Shown here piece after piece: positions 21,488-34,680 of a stretch of 41,844 bases of DNA; positions within the stretch are counted from its first letter, which is position 1, and each line of letters opens with the position of its first letter. The notes below the pieces were generated by a model. It was not told the origin of the DNA. It made no database searches and saw only the letters and a list, made by a program, of their open reading frames with translations. This DNA is from Deinococcus sp. Its GTDB lineage: Bacteria > Deinococcota > Deinococci > Deinococcales > Deinococcaceae. The stretch lies in NCBI RefSeq assembly GCF_018260405.1, contig NZ_JAGLBG010000010.1, positions 1-41,844 of the forward strand, written 5' to 3'. The position numbers and the translations under genes are program-made.

Positions 21488-22000
21488 TCAGCCGACTTTT
21501 TCACCCGGAAAGCGCCCATGCTTTTTGAAGAAAGCCAGGATGCTGCCTTCCGCCAGGGCCTCGCGCAGAAATTCAGGGGGCGGCGGCAATTGCACGGTTC
21601 GGGCTTGCCCGGTCTGAGCGGTATAGTTGAGCACGCCCGAATTGATGTCGAGCTGCACCTCGTCGCCGTCTTCCAGCAGCCCAGTGAGATCATAGGTAAA
21701 GGCCGGAATCCCTAGATTAAGCAGGTTGCGGTAATGAATCCGGGCAAAGCTCGGGGCGATGATCGCGCCGATCTGAAGCTTTTTAAGGGCCTGCGGCGCG
21801 TACTCGCGGCTGCTGCCTAGGCCCCAGTTCTTGCCGCCGATCAGCACGTCGCCGGGCCTGACTTCGCCCGCGAATTCGGGGCGGATGTAATGGAAGGCAA
21901 AGGTCTGAAACACGTCCTCCCCCGCCATGAAGGGGGCAAACTTGCCCGGCAGGATGTCGTCGGTGTTCACGCTGTCGCCAAATTTCCAGACTCTGGACAT
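21488..22000 (-). CDS. LeuD-type small subunit of 3-isopropylmalate dehydratase or homoaconitase
   Basis: A 170-residue swivel-domain subunit of the aconitase superfamily. Motifs: the N-terminal FGDSVNTDDILPGKF, DVLIGGKNWGLGSSREYAPQALK, and IIAPSFARIHYRNLLNLGIP. Its length fits the short LeuD2/archaeal type. This type pairs with a large Fe-S subunit and serves either leucine synthesis (isopropylmalate) or the aminoadipate lysine route (homoaconitate). The substrate-recognition loop here is FHYIRPEF, but I cannot decide between the two from sequence alone. No large subunit is in the window. The start at 22000 lacks a clear Shine-Dalgarno sequence. Confidence 0.88.
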   Translation of the reverse strand: MSRVWKFGDSVNTDDILPGKFAPFMAGEDVFQTFAFHYIRPEFAGEVRPGDVLIGGKNWGLGSSREYAPQALKKLQIGAIIAPSFARIHYRNLLNLGIPAFTYDLTGLLEDGDEVQLDINSGVLNYTAQTGQARTVQLPPPPEFLREALAEGSILAFFKKHGRFPGEKVG

Positions 22001-22040
22001 GCCTCTATTGTGCCACCCTTCCCGCGTAGCGTGTGGCCCG

Positions 22041-22463
22041 CTAGTCCGGCTGCGGTTTGCTCTGCCAGGCCAGATAAGCCCCGAACAGGTTGATCAGCGC
22101 GGCCAGCGCGTGCCAGGGCAGGAGTTCGCCGCGCAGCCCCCAGAACAGACTGACCAGCGCTAGGCTGACGTTGAACCCCAGACCCACATAAAACGTGAGC
22201 CATTCGTGCGGCGTCGCGTACATGGGCGTGCGCGGTCGCGGATCGCTCAGCGCGTCCTGAGCTTCAAAAAACCGGATAATAGTCAGCACACCGTACACCA
22301 GCAGCAGCCCGGCCAGAATCATCTCGAACAGACCCTCGTAGCGCCCGATGCGCGTGTATTCGGCGGCTCCCAGTGCAAAGTGGGCCAGTGCGCCCAACAT
22401 ACTGACCAGCGCCAGCCCGAGCGTGCGCGGCGTGCTGTAGTTGGGCGGGTCACCAAGAGGCAT
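22041..22463 (-). CDS. small four-helix membrane protein, unknown
   Basis: 140 residues with four hydrophobic segments: LGLALVSMLGALAHFALGAA, FEMILAGLLLVYGVLTIIRFF, EWLTFYVGLGFNVSLALVSLFW and LPWHALAALINLFGAYLAW. It ends in a short polar tail (QSKPQPD). Predicted inner-membrane protein; no family recognised. The ATG at 22463 (MPLGDPPNYS) is preferred; the upstream open frame is not protein-like. TATCAT 10 nt upstream could be a leaderless-type -10 box. The gene 40 bp downstream is the LeuD-type subunit. Confidence 0.7.
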   Translation of the reverse strand: MPLGDPPNYSTPRTLGLALVSMLGALAHFALGAAEYTRIGRYEGLFEMILAGLLLVYGVLTIIRFFEAQDALSDPRPRTPMYATPHEWLTFYVGLGFNVSLALVSLFWGLRGELLPWHALAALINLFGAYLAWQSKPQPD

Positions 22464-22512
22464 AGCGAGATGGATGATAGATGATAGGCGACAGACAGAC
22501 CCGCGCACCCGC

Positions 22513-22860
22513 TTACCATACGAACCAGACGACCAGCCTGGAGCGCCGCCCCGAGTGCTCTAGACCACGCATAAAGCCGTCCCAGGCGGCCAGACGCGGG
22601 TAATCGCCCAGCGCGGCGTGAACGGTCAGAAGCGGCAATTCGCTGAAGGTCACGAAAGTCGCGTCACTAACCGCGCCTTCCTCGAATAGCAAATCCGTTT
22701 GAACGGTGGCACTGGCGTCCGGCGGCAGCCCGCGCCCATCTAGTCCCGCCTGCTGTAACAGTCCCTGCAAGCCCCGGCCACTACGCACCAGAAACCGCGC
22801 CTCGGCCTGCCACTCGCCCGCTTCCAGCGCCTCACAGACGATGAAGGCCAGTCCAGCCAT
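22513..22860 (-). CDS. small uncharacterised protein
   Basis: 115 residues starting MAGLAFIVCEALEAGEWQAE and ending RRSRLVVWFVW. It looks like a compact alpha/beta protein, with alternating hydrophobic strands at both ends and an acidic centre. No family recognised. A GTG at 22875 in the same frame is a possible alternative start. It lies 33 bp downstream of the cupin-like gene, in the row of small genes after topA. Confidence 0.6.
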   Translation of the reverse strand: MAGLAFIVCEALEAGEWQAEARFLVRSGRGLQGLLQQAGLDGRGLPPDASATVQTDLLFEEGAVSDATFVTFSELPLLTVHAALGDYPRLAAWDGFMRGLEHSGRRSRLVVWFVW

Positions 22861-22893
22861 TAGCCCGGCCCCCACATTAAACCAGCCTCGCCA

Positions 22894-23235
22894 TCAGCCG
22901 AACAGCGCCAGCACCGTGCCGTCGCGTGTGGCTAGGGCGTCCCACTGCGTCACCAGCAAAAAGCCCTCGCCCACGCGCAGACGCACGAAATCGCCGCCGG
23001 GCAGGTCGATCACCGCTTCACCTTTTAGGCACAGCAGCCAGCCGTGAGCGCTCTGGCGCTGAAGTTTGGCCGCCAGCCCAATGACCCGCCCCGCCGCGCC
23101 CGGCAGCGTGACCCACTCGCCGGGCGAACCCTGGGCCAGGCGAATAAGATGCAGAGGTGGGGGCGCAGGAGGGCGGGGTTGGCGGGGCTGGGGTTGGCGG
23201 GACTGGGGCTGGCGGGGTGGGGGTTGGTGGGCCAT
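22894..23235 (-). CDS. small cupin-like protein with Pro/Gln/Arg-rich N-terminus
   Basis: 113 residues. The first ~28 residues are low complexity (RQPQSRQPQPRQP type). The rest (WVTLPGAAGRVIGLAAK, GWLLCLKGEAVIDLPGGDFV, RLRVGEGFLLVTQWDALAT) has the strand and glycine pattern of a cupin-like beta-barrel, without the usual His metal ligands. The ATG is only 3 nt after the stop of the upstream gene, so translation is probably coupled. The low-complexity part is encoded by G-rich repeats on the plus strand (23156-23232). Function unknown. Confidence 0.6.
   Translation of the reverse strand: MAHQPPPRQPQSRQPQPRQPRPPAPPPLHLIRLAQGSPGEWVTLPGAAGRVIGLAAKLQRQSAHGWLLCLKGEAVIDLPGGDFVRLRVGEGFLLVTQWDALATRDGTVLALFG
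23156..23232 (+). repeat. G-rich imperfect repeats, quadruplex-prone on the plus strand
   Basis: Many closely spaced G-runs of 3-5 with units such as GGCGGGGTTGGCGGGGCTGG. They encode the Pro-rich N-terminus of the cupin-like protein on the other strand. Confidence 0.65.
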
Positions 23236-23238
23236 CCG

Positions 23239-23907
23239 TTAATTATCATCCGCCAGCCAGGGAAAGCCCCAGGGGTCGGCGGCGCAGCGGGCATCCACAG
23301 TGTCAGCATCATGCAGGCGCACCGGCAAGGGGAAATCGTTGGACGTGACTGGAACGGCGAAAAGTGGCTTAACCGCGTGGGGACAAATCCACTGCGGCTC
23401 CAGCACCTGCCCCAGTCCCGGCCAGTCGTATTCGGGCATCGGCTCAAAGCCCGCGCTGGGCAAGACATAAACGACACCAGGGGCCATCAGGTCGCGCCCA
23501 CTCTCCGGGGATGTTTCACGCGGGGCCAGCGAGAGAAAGTAATAGGGGTCGCTCAGGCCCGAAGCCTGCCGAAGCTGTAACGCTGCGTTGACCATGCGTT
23601 TGACTTGTGGCCCACGCAGAGCGTACATCATCGCCCACAGGCCCTCTGAGGCGGCAAAAACGCCCGTGCAGCTGCTGAATTCGTCGCCGCTGAGGTCGTG
23701 AGGCGTGCGCGGCTCAAACTCGCTGATACTTGGCTGCTGGGAACCGTGCAGCAAATACCCTTTCTCACTCAGCCAGCGCAGAAAGACCCATTTCGGCGTC
23801 TGCGGGGGCAAAAGCGCGGGGTTAAGTCCGGCTAAAGCCTCTGCAAATCGTTTAATTTCTTCGTCCGAAGGCCGGTACTCGGGAGCCGTCAGCATCCAGG
23901 GGCGCAT
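23239..23907 (-). CDS. uncharacterised protein downstream of topA
   Basis: 222 residues, no signal peptide or membrane segment. It begins MRPWMLTAPEYRPSDEEIKR and has a Trp/Phe/Pro-rich character (PKWVFLRWLSEKGYLL, PYYFLSLAPRETSPESG, PEYDWPGLGQVL, WGFPWLADDN). I do not recognise the family. Its ATG is 2 nt after the topA stop, so it is almost certainly cotranscribed and coupled to topA; the cupin-like gene follows after 3 nt. A role linked to topA is possible but unsupported. Confidence 0.75.
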   Translation of the reverse strand: MRPWMLTAPEYRPSDEEIKRFAEALAGLNPALLPPQTPKWVFLRWLSEKGYLLHGSQQPSISEFEPRTPHDLSGDEFSSCTGVFAASEGLWAMMYALRGPQVKRMVNAALQLRQASGLSDPYYFLSLAPRETSPESGRDLMAPGVVYVLPSAGFEPMPEYDWPGLGQVLEPQWICPHAVKPLFAVPVTSNDFPLPVRLHDADTVDARCAADPWGFPWLADDN

Positions 23908-23909
23908 GC

Positions 23910-26825
<2,916 letters not shown>

Positions 26826-26931
26826 AGGGGCAACTCCTGAAACGTTAAGTCAAGGTGGAGCGTAGCACGGCCCCTGATCCGTTCATGGAACCATAGCTTC
26901 CAGTCCGGGCAAGGGCAACTTTAAAGACAAG

Positions 26932-26956
26932 TGACCCCGTCCTTCGTGACGGGTCA
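26932..26956 (-). terminator. hairpin at the end of dusA
   Basis: On the minus strand TGACCCGTC pairs with GACGGGGTCA (one bulged base, 6-nt loop). It starts within the dusA stop codon and is followed by a moderately T-rich stretch (CTTGTCTTT). Probable terminator of dusA, though the U-tract is imperfect. Confidence 0.45.
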
Positions 26957-27952
26957 GGGGCGGTCGTCGAGCACCTCGTCCGGCACGCCCGCCAGCGCTG
27001 CCCTGACCACTTCCAGCCCGGCCCCCGGCTGATGTCCCTGCTCGGAAACCGTGCGCTTCCAGTGACGTGCGCCCGGCTGACCGGCAAACAGGCCCAGCGT
27101 GTGCCTGAGCATGCGGTTAAGCGGCTGACCACGCTCCAGTTGCGCAGCGACGTAGGGCAAGAAGGCTTCGATGGCCTCCCGGCGCGTGACCGGCGACGTG
27201 TCCTGACCGAAAATGTCGCGGTCGGCGGCGGCCAGGATGTAAGGCTCCTGGTAGGCGGCCCGACCGATCATGGCGCCGTCGGCCCAGGCCAGAGCACCAG
27301 CAGCAGTCTCGAGGTTCAGGAGGCCCCCATTAAGCACGGTGGTCAGGTGAGGAAAATCGGCCTTGAGCTGCCTCACCACGTCATGGCGCAGCGGCGGAAC
27401 CTCGCGGTTCTCTCTGGGTGAGAGGCCGCTGAGCCACGCTTTGCGGGCGTGCACGATGAAAGTGTCGCAGCCTGCCGCTTCCACCGTTTTGACAAAGTGC
27501 GTGAGGTGCTCGTAACTGTCCAGGTCGTCTATGCCGATGCGGTGCTTTACAGTCACGGGCAGGTGGGTCGCCCCCCGCATAGCCTCGACAGCGCGGGCCA
27601 CGGTGTCTGGCGTTCCCATCAGGCAGGCCCCGAACTGGCCGCTGCTCACGCGGTCGCTGGGGCAGCCGCAATTCAGATTCACTTCGTCGTAGCCGTACTG
27701 TGTGGCGATTCGGGTGCATTCGGCCAGCGCCGCCGCGTCACTGCCGCCAAGTTGCAGGGCCACAGGGTGCTCGGCGGGGTCATAGCCCAGGTGCCGTTCC
27801 TGATCGCCGCGCAAAATGGCCCCGGTGGTCACCATTTCGGTGTACAGCAGCGTGCGTTTTGTCAGGGTGCGGTGAAACACGCGGCAGTGCCTGTCCGTCC
27901 AGTCCATCATGGGCGCGACCGAAAGGGTGTGGGGCGGGGGCAGGGCGGTCAT
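26954..27952 (-). CDS. dusA: DusA, tRNA-dihydrouridine synthase A
   Basis: An FMN enzyme that reduces uridines in the tRNA D-loop (U20/U20a for DusA). It has 332 residues. Motifs: N-terminal FMN-barrel start SVAPMMDWTDRHCRVFHR; catalytic Cys in LNCGCPSDRVSSGQFGACLM (C97); DusA-specific HARKAWLSGLSPRENR; FMN-phosphate site VLNGGLLNLETA and AMIGRAAYQEPYIL. The subfamily call rests on the HARKAW-LSP-ENR motif. TAGACT ends 8 nt before the ATG (27961-27966), indicating a leaderless mRNA. Divergent from pgeF. Confidence 0.95.
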   Translation of the reverse strand: MTALPPPHTLSVAPMMDWTDRHCRVFHRTLTKRTLLYTEMVTTGAILRGDQERHLGYDPAEHPVALQLGGSDAAALAECTRIATQYGYDEVNLNCGCPSDRVSSGQFGACLMGTPDTVARAVEAMRGATHLPVTVKHRIGIDDLDSYEHLTHFVKTVEAAGCDTFIVHARKAWLSGLSPRENREVPPLRHDVVRQLKADFPHLTTVLNGGLLNLETAAGALAWADGAMIGRAAYQEPYILAAADRDIFGQDTSPVTRREAIEAFLPYVAAQLERGQPLNRMLRHTLGLFAGQPGARHWKRTVSEQGHQPGAGLEVVRAALAGVPDEVLDDRP

Positions 27953-27960
27953 AACGGGTC

Positions 27961-27966
27961 AGTCTA
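27961..27966 (-). promoter_or_regulatory. -10 box of dusA, leaderless type
   Basis: TAGACT on the minus strand, 8 nt before the ATG at 27952. Confidence 0.55.
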
Positions 27967-28131
27967 GCGCAGGCGCACCGCCTGGCAAAACGGAATGGCG
28001 GCGCGCGACGCGGGGTGCAGCGACACCGCGACACAGGGATATGCCCCACCAAAATGGGATGGCAAGGAGAGTCGTTTTTACCGTGCCGCTCATGCCCCCT
28101 TTTCTGCGAGCTACACCCACACCCGAAGCCG

Positions 28132-28137
28132 TATAAC
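28132..28137 (+). promoter_or_regulatory. -10 box of the pgeF-hadIIIA operon, leaderless type
   Basis: TATAAC ends 7 nt before the ATG at 28145. No Shine-Dalgarno sequence. Confidence 0.55.
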
Positions 28138-28144
28138 TAGCCCC

Positions 28145-28900
28145 ATGACCACTGCCGACCTCGCGCTGCTGCACGCGCCCAACCTGACCCTGCCCCACGC
28201 CTTTTCGACCCGCGCAGGTGGCTTTTCGGCGGGGGCCTACGCGGGCCTGAATCTGGACGACCGCGAGGACGACCCGGCTGTGGTGGCCCGTAACCGCGAG
28301 CAACTGGCCGGGGCGCTGGGCTTCCGCGCCGGGCAGGTGGCCCGCCTGACCCAGGTACACGGCACCGACGTCACCCTGGCCGAACACCCCGGCCACTGGA
28401 CCGGCGACGCCCTGGTGACGGCCACGCCAGGCGTACTGCTCGCCATCGGTACCGCCGACTGCTACCCGCTGCTGCTGGCCGAGCCGCAAGCAGGCGTGAT
28501 TGGCGCGGCGCACGCGGGCTGGAAGGGCACGCTGGGCCGCATCACCGAAAAAACGGTGCGGGCGATGACCCGGCTAGGAGCAAGCCCCGAACGGATTCAC
28601 GCCGCTGTCGGCCCCGGCATCTGCGCCGAGCGTTACGAGGTCGGCCCCGATGTGGCGGCGCAGTTCACGCAGGCGGGGCTGGGCGAGTTCGTGCTCAACG
28701 TCAGTGGCCGCGTTCACCTTGATCTGGCCGGGGCCAACCGCGCCGTGCTGCGGGAAGCGGGCGTACAAGACATCTGGGTCAGCGGGCGGTGCAGCACCGA
28801 GGCCGACTTCTACTCGTTTCGGCGCGACCGTGGCACAACGGGGCGGATGTGGGCGGTGATCGGCCTGCCGGAAGCGCCAACCGCAGGAGGGGCGGCGTGA
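28145..28900 (+). CDS. pgeF: PgeF/YfiH-family protein (polyphenol oxidase/purine nucleosidase family)
   Basis: 251 residues, full length for the DUF152 family. Motifs: FSTRAGGFSAGAYAGLNL; RLTQVHGTDV; the zinc-site Cys in AIGTADCYPLLLAE; the His in GVIGAAHAGWKGTLGRI; and VGPGICAERYEVG. Family members have been described as purine nucleoside phosphorylases/adenosine deaminases (LACC1-like), and in E. coli as a peptidoglycan editing factor that prevents misincorporation of Ser. Which activity applies here is unknown. The ATG at 28145 is chosen on the -10 box spacing; the upstream open frame starts at 27995. Its TGA overlaps the GTG of the next gene (GTGA). Confidence 0.88.
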   Translation: MTTADLALLHAPNLTLPHAFSTRAGGFSAGAYAGLNLDDREDDPAVVARNREQLAGALGFRAGQVARLTQVHGTDVTLAEHPGHWTGDALVTATPGVLLAIGTADCYPLLLAEPQAGVIGAAHAGWKGTLGRITEKTVRAMTRLGASPERIHAAVGPGICAERYEVGPDVAAQFTQAGLGEFVLNVSGRVHLDLAGANRAVLREAGVQDIWVSGRCSTEADFYSFRRDRGTTGRMWAVIGLPEAPTAGGAA

Positions 28901-29397
28901 GCGTGCTGCGCCCTGACGACGTCATCACGCACCTCTCACAGATTACCCCCGAATTCCTGGCGGCGCGGGGCCTGCGCGGGCTGCTGCTTGACCTCGACAA
29001 TACGCTGGTGCCCTACGGCAGCTACGAGGAAGCCCAGGACATGCTTGCCTGGGCCGCCGAGCTGCGCGGCGCGGGGATCGGGCTGTACCTGCTCAGCAAC
29101 GCTACCGGCAAACGCGCCGCCTTCTGGCTGGAGCGGCTGGGCTTCAGCGGCGTGGGCATGGCCGGAAAACCCAATCCACGCGTCTACCTACGCGCAGTGA
29201 AGAAACTGAAGCTGGAGACGCCGCAAGTCGGCATGGTCGGCGATCAGGTGTTTACCGACGTGCTGGGCGGCAATCTGGCCGGGCTGCACACCATTCTGGT
29301 GCATCCGCTAGTGGTCAATGCGCTGCCGCACACCCGCGTGGCCCGCAAGCTGGAAAAGCTGGTGCTGCGGCGTTACGGGCACGAGTGGGAGTATTAG
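28897..29397 (+). CDS. YqeG-like HAD-superfamily phosphatase (IIIA type)
   Basis: 166 residues, the normal size of YqeG proteins. HAD motif I LLLDLDNTLVPYG (nucleophile D32, acid/base D34); motif II LYLLSNATG; Lys motif AGKPNPRVYL; motif IV VGDQVFTDVLGGNLAG. The C-terminus (VARKLEKLVLRRYGHEWEY) is also YqeG-like. The GTG start is preceded by AGGAGG at 6 nt and overlaps the pgeF stop. The substrate is unknown. The TAG stop supplies the TA at which a MITE is inserted. Confidence 0.88.
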   Translation: MSVLRPDDVITHLSQITPEFLAARGLRGLLLDLDNTLVPYGSYEEAQDMLAWAAELRGAGIGLYLLSNATGKRAAFWLERLGFSGVGMAGKPNPRVYLRAVKKLKLETPQVGMVGDQVFTDVLGGNLAGLHTILVHPLVVNALPHTRVARKLEKLVLRRYGHEWEY

Positions 29398-29533
29398 AGC
29401 CGTTCTCCGAGTGATGGGCACGTCGGAAAAACACCGCCGCCCCCTTCATTCTACGTCCTGCTCTTTCTTGTTTACTCGTTCTACTCGGCAAAAAGATGGT
29501 CAAAAGAGCACCGTCTTTTTGCAAACTGCTCTA
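29395..29533 (-). mobile_element. TA-flanked MITE, copy 4
   Basis: 139 bp in reverse orientation relative to copies 1-3. The left TA is part of the TAG stop of the HAD gene; the right end is AACTGCTCTA. The hairpin lies at 29488-29522 (GCAAAAAGATGGT / ACCGTCTTTTTGC, one mismatch) with T5 in the plus direction, so it can end the pgeF-HAD transcript. Confidence 0.85.
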
Positions 29534-29557
29534 AGTAGCCCTCAGTCCGTACAGCCT

Positions 29558-31009
<1,452 letters not shown>

Positions 31010-31017
31010 CGCGGGGC

Positions 31018-31023
31018 AGCATA
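31018..31023 (-). promoter_or_regulatory. -10 box of the amylase gene, leaderless type
   Basis: TATGCT on the minus strand, 8 nt before the ATG. The repeat at 31029-31169 begins 5 bp upstream, so the -35 region lies inside the repeat. Confidence 0.5.
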
Positions 31024-31028
31024 CCCCA

Positions 31029-31169
31029 TACGACTTCCGGGTGACTTCGGCACTTTTAGACTCGGTGCGACTTGCAAAGCTGGGCCGCAGAGCGGATTCG
31101 GGGGGCTCTTCTTCGGATACGCGCAGCTGTAACTTTCCTGCATGTGGCGGAATTAAGCGAAAGTCCGTA
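31029..31169 (+). repeat. small non-coding repeat related to the one at 17260
   Basis: 141 bp with imperfect inverted ends (TACGACTTCCGG and CGAAAGTCCGTA). Its right end, GTGGCGGAATTAAGCG, matches GTGGCGGAATTTAGCG of the 17260 copy. It lies between the cca-type stop and the amylase promoter and has no ORF of its own. Confidence 0.65.
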
Positions 31170-31202
31170 ACACCCACAAAGACCCCGCCACAGGCCGTCC
31201 GC

Positions 31203-32495
31203 TTAGCCCCGCGCCCACGCCTTCAAAAAGGCCCGCGCCCCCTGCGCGTCACTGACTTCGTGGGTCGCCGCCGCTTCTGCCAGGGCGCGAACGGCCTGCC
31301 CGACCCCCGGCCCCGGTTCCAGCCCCAGCAGTTCCATGATTTCCTGCCCGGTCAGCAGCGGCGCGGGCGCGGAGGGCTGCTCCTCCAACGCGGCCAGCAC
31401 GCGCTCCATGCCCAGGGCGTAGGCGTAGCGGCTGGCGGGCGTACTGGCGGGGCCACGGGCGGCTTCGCGGTCAGCGAGCATTACGCTTAGCAGATCGGGC
31501 AACAGCTCACGGCGGCGGTGAACAAAGCGCCGGGCCTCCTTTGCATTGGCAGGGAGCGGCAGCATGTGCGCCCCGACCAGTCTGGAAGCGTGGGCAATCT
31601 CGCCCGCTGGCAGCTTGAGGCGGGTCAGAATCCGGTACGTCAGCTTGGCCCCCACCTTGTCGTGACCGTAAAATGTGCGGCGTCCCGTATCCGGGTCGGT
31701 GGCGGCAGTCGGCGGCTTGCCGATGTCGTGCAGCAGCGCCGCCCAGCGCAGCGGTAGGCTGGCGTGCGGCTGCCGGGCAATCAGCTGGTGCAGCGCCTCC
31801 AGGCTGTGCCCGTACACGTCCAGATGGTGAAACCCGCCCTGCGTAAGGCTCCGGCCCGCGCGGAGTTCGGGAACCGTGAGCGCCAGCAGGCCCAAGTCTT
31901 CAAGTTGCTGAATGCCGTGAGCGGCTAAAGGATGCGCCAGTAACGTCTGCACCTCATCACGAACGCGCTCGGCAGCAGGGACAGCCAGCGTTCCGGCAGC
32001 CAGCGCGGCGGCGACCTGCTGGACCTCGTGCGCGGTAGCCGGGGCCAGTGAAAAGCCCAGCGTCACGCTAAGCCGCGCCGCACGCCACGCCCGCAACGGG
32101 TCGGCCCGGAGGTTTTCAGGGCGCACCATCCGCAGCCGCTTCGCCCTTAGGTCGGCCCCTCCTCCCGCCGGGTCGATGACCTCTCGCCCGGCAGTGAGCG
32201 CCAGGGCATTCACGGTGAAATCGCGCCGCAGCAGGTCGTCAGCGATATCCGGGGGCAACGGCACAAAATCGTGCTGCACGCCACCCGGCGCACTGACCCG
32301 CCAGTAGCCGCGCTCGGCGTCCAGGGGAAACACTGCGCCGCCGGTGCCCTCTGCCCGTTGCCGGGCTGCCGCCGCCGGGTCGGGAACGGCCCAGTCAAAA
32401 TCCCTGGGGGTCACGCCGCGCAGCCAGTCGCGGGCCGCGCCGCCTACCAGCAGGCCACCCGGCGGGAAATCTGGCAGGGGCGGGCGGCGGAACAT
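31203..32495 (-). CDS. tRNA nucleotidyltransferase/poly(A) polymerase family protein with HD domain
   Basis: 430 residues. The class II nucleotidyltransferase head begins LLVGGAARDWLRGVTPRDFDWAV, with the metal-binding Asp pair D32 and D34. The neck contains RDFTVNALAL and DLRAKRLRMVRPENLRADPLRAWRAARL. An HD domain follows (LPLRWAALLHDIGKPPTA). It adds all or part of the 3' CCA end of tRNA. Deinococcus species are reported to split the job between CC-adding and A-adding enzymes, so I do not call it a full CCA enzyme. TATAAC ends 8 nt before the ATG; a MITE sits directly upstream of that box. Confidence 0.88.
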   Translation of the reverse strand: MFRRPPLPDFPPGGLLVGGAARDWLRGVTPRDFDWAVPDPAAAARQRAEGTGGAVFPLDAERGYWRVSAPGGVQHDFVPLPPDIADDLLRRDFTVNALALTAGREVIDPAGGGADLRAKRLRMVRPENLRADPLRAWRAARLSVTLGFSLAPATAHEVQQVAAALAAGTLAVPAAERVRDEVQTLLAHPLAAHGIQQLEDLGLLALTVPELRAGRSLTQGGFHHLDVYGHSLEALHQLIARQPHASLPLRWAALLHDIGKPPTAATDPDTGRRTFYGHDKVGAKLTYRILTRLKLPAGEIAHASRLVGAHMLPLPANAKEARRFVHRRRELLPDLLSVMLADREAARGPASTPASRYAYALGMERVLAALEEQPSAPAPLLTGQEIMELLGLEPGPGVGQAVRALAEAAATHEVSDAQGARAFLKAWARG

Positions 32496-32503
32496 GCGGG
32501 AAT

Positions 32504-32509
32504 GTTATA
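32504..32509 (-). promoter_or_regulatory. -10 box of the tRNA nucleotidyltransferase gene, leaderless type
   Basis: TATAAC on the minus strand, 8 nt before the ATG. The MITE at 32516-32650 begins 6 bp upstream, so any -35 element would be MITE sequence. Confidence 0.55.
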
Positions 32510-32515
32510 AGAACT

Positions 32516-32650
32516 TAGAGCAGTTTTCCGAACGATGGGCACGCCTGAACAACACCGCCGCCCCCTTCATTCTACGTCCTACTCTTTCTTACTCGTTCCA
32601 CTCGGCAAAAAGATGGTCAAAAGAGCACCCTCTTTTTGCAAAATGCTCTA
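32516..32650 (-). mobile_element. TA-flanked MITE, copy 5
   Basis: 135 bp in reverse orientation, TAGAGCAGTT at the left and ATGCTCTA at the right. It is inserted between the tRNA nucleotidyltransferase promoter and a short open frame (32589-32825), whose last codons are MITE sequence. Confidence 0.85.
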
Positions 32651-32825
32651 AGGTGAGTCGGAGACCAACCCGAGCCACGCGGTCAAGCTGCCGCTCGCAC
32701 TCCCGTATAAGCGCAAGCACTAGCGTGGGGCGTAAGCTTTCTGGCGTAGTTTTGGCTGGGGGCAGCCCGTGCTCAATGCGCCTGCATAGCCGCCGGACAA
32801 GACCAGCCGCTGACAGGCTATACAC
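32589..32825 (-). pseudogene. possible small gene truncated by the MITE
   Basis: A GTG-initiated frame of 78 codons. The first ~58 residues look protein-like (LVRRLCRRIEHGLPPAKT, LRPTLVLALIRECERQLDRV), while the last ~20 are encoded by the MITE at 32516-32650. TATAAC stands 9 nt before the GTG, the same leaderless layout as its neighbours. I recognise no family. It may be a real short gene whose 3' end was displaced by the insertion, or a chance frame. The rest of the gap up to the NYN gene (32826-32908) holds no gene. Confidence 0.35.
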
Positions 32826-32908
32826 TGTTCAGGCGTTATAAACCGGACGTACTTTTGGCACCCACCCCAGCAAGTCCTTTTGAGTCTCACCACAACAGGA
32901 GAAAGTCA

Positions 32909-34544
<1,636 letters not shown>

Positions 34545-34600
34545 GGTGAGTGCTGGGTGACCACTGATCCGGACTGCGCTCAATTCTGCCCGCAATCGGG

Positions 34601-34680
34601 AGCGGTCAGGCCCCTTCACGGGTGCCGCTTTGACCAAGACAGCGGTCAGGCCCCTTCCTGGGTGCCGCTCTGACCAAGAA
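34601..34680 (+). repeat. two 40-bp tandem repeats downstream of queA
   Basis: Units 34601-34640 and 34641-34680 differ at only four positions. Each can fold: AGCGG pairs with CCGCT and GGTCA with TGACC within the unit. There is no U-tract, so this is not a standard terminator, but two adjacent hairpins could stall RNA polymerase or protect the queA mRNA end. Confidence 0.75.
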
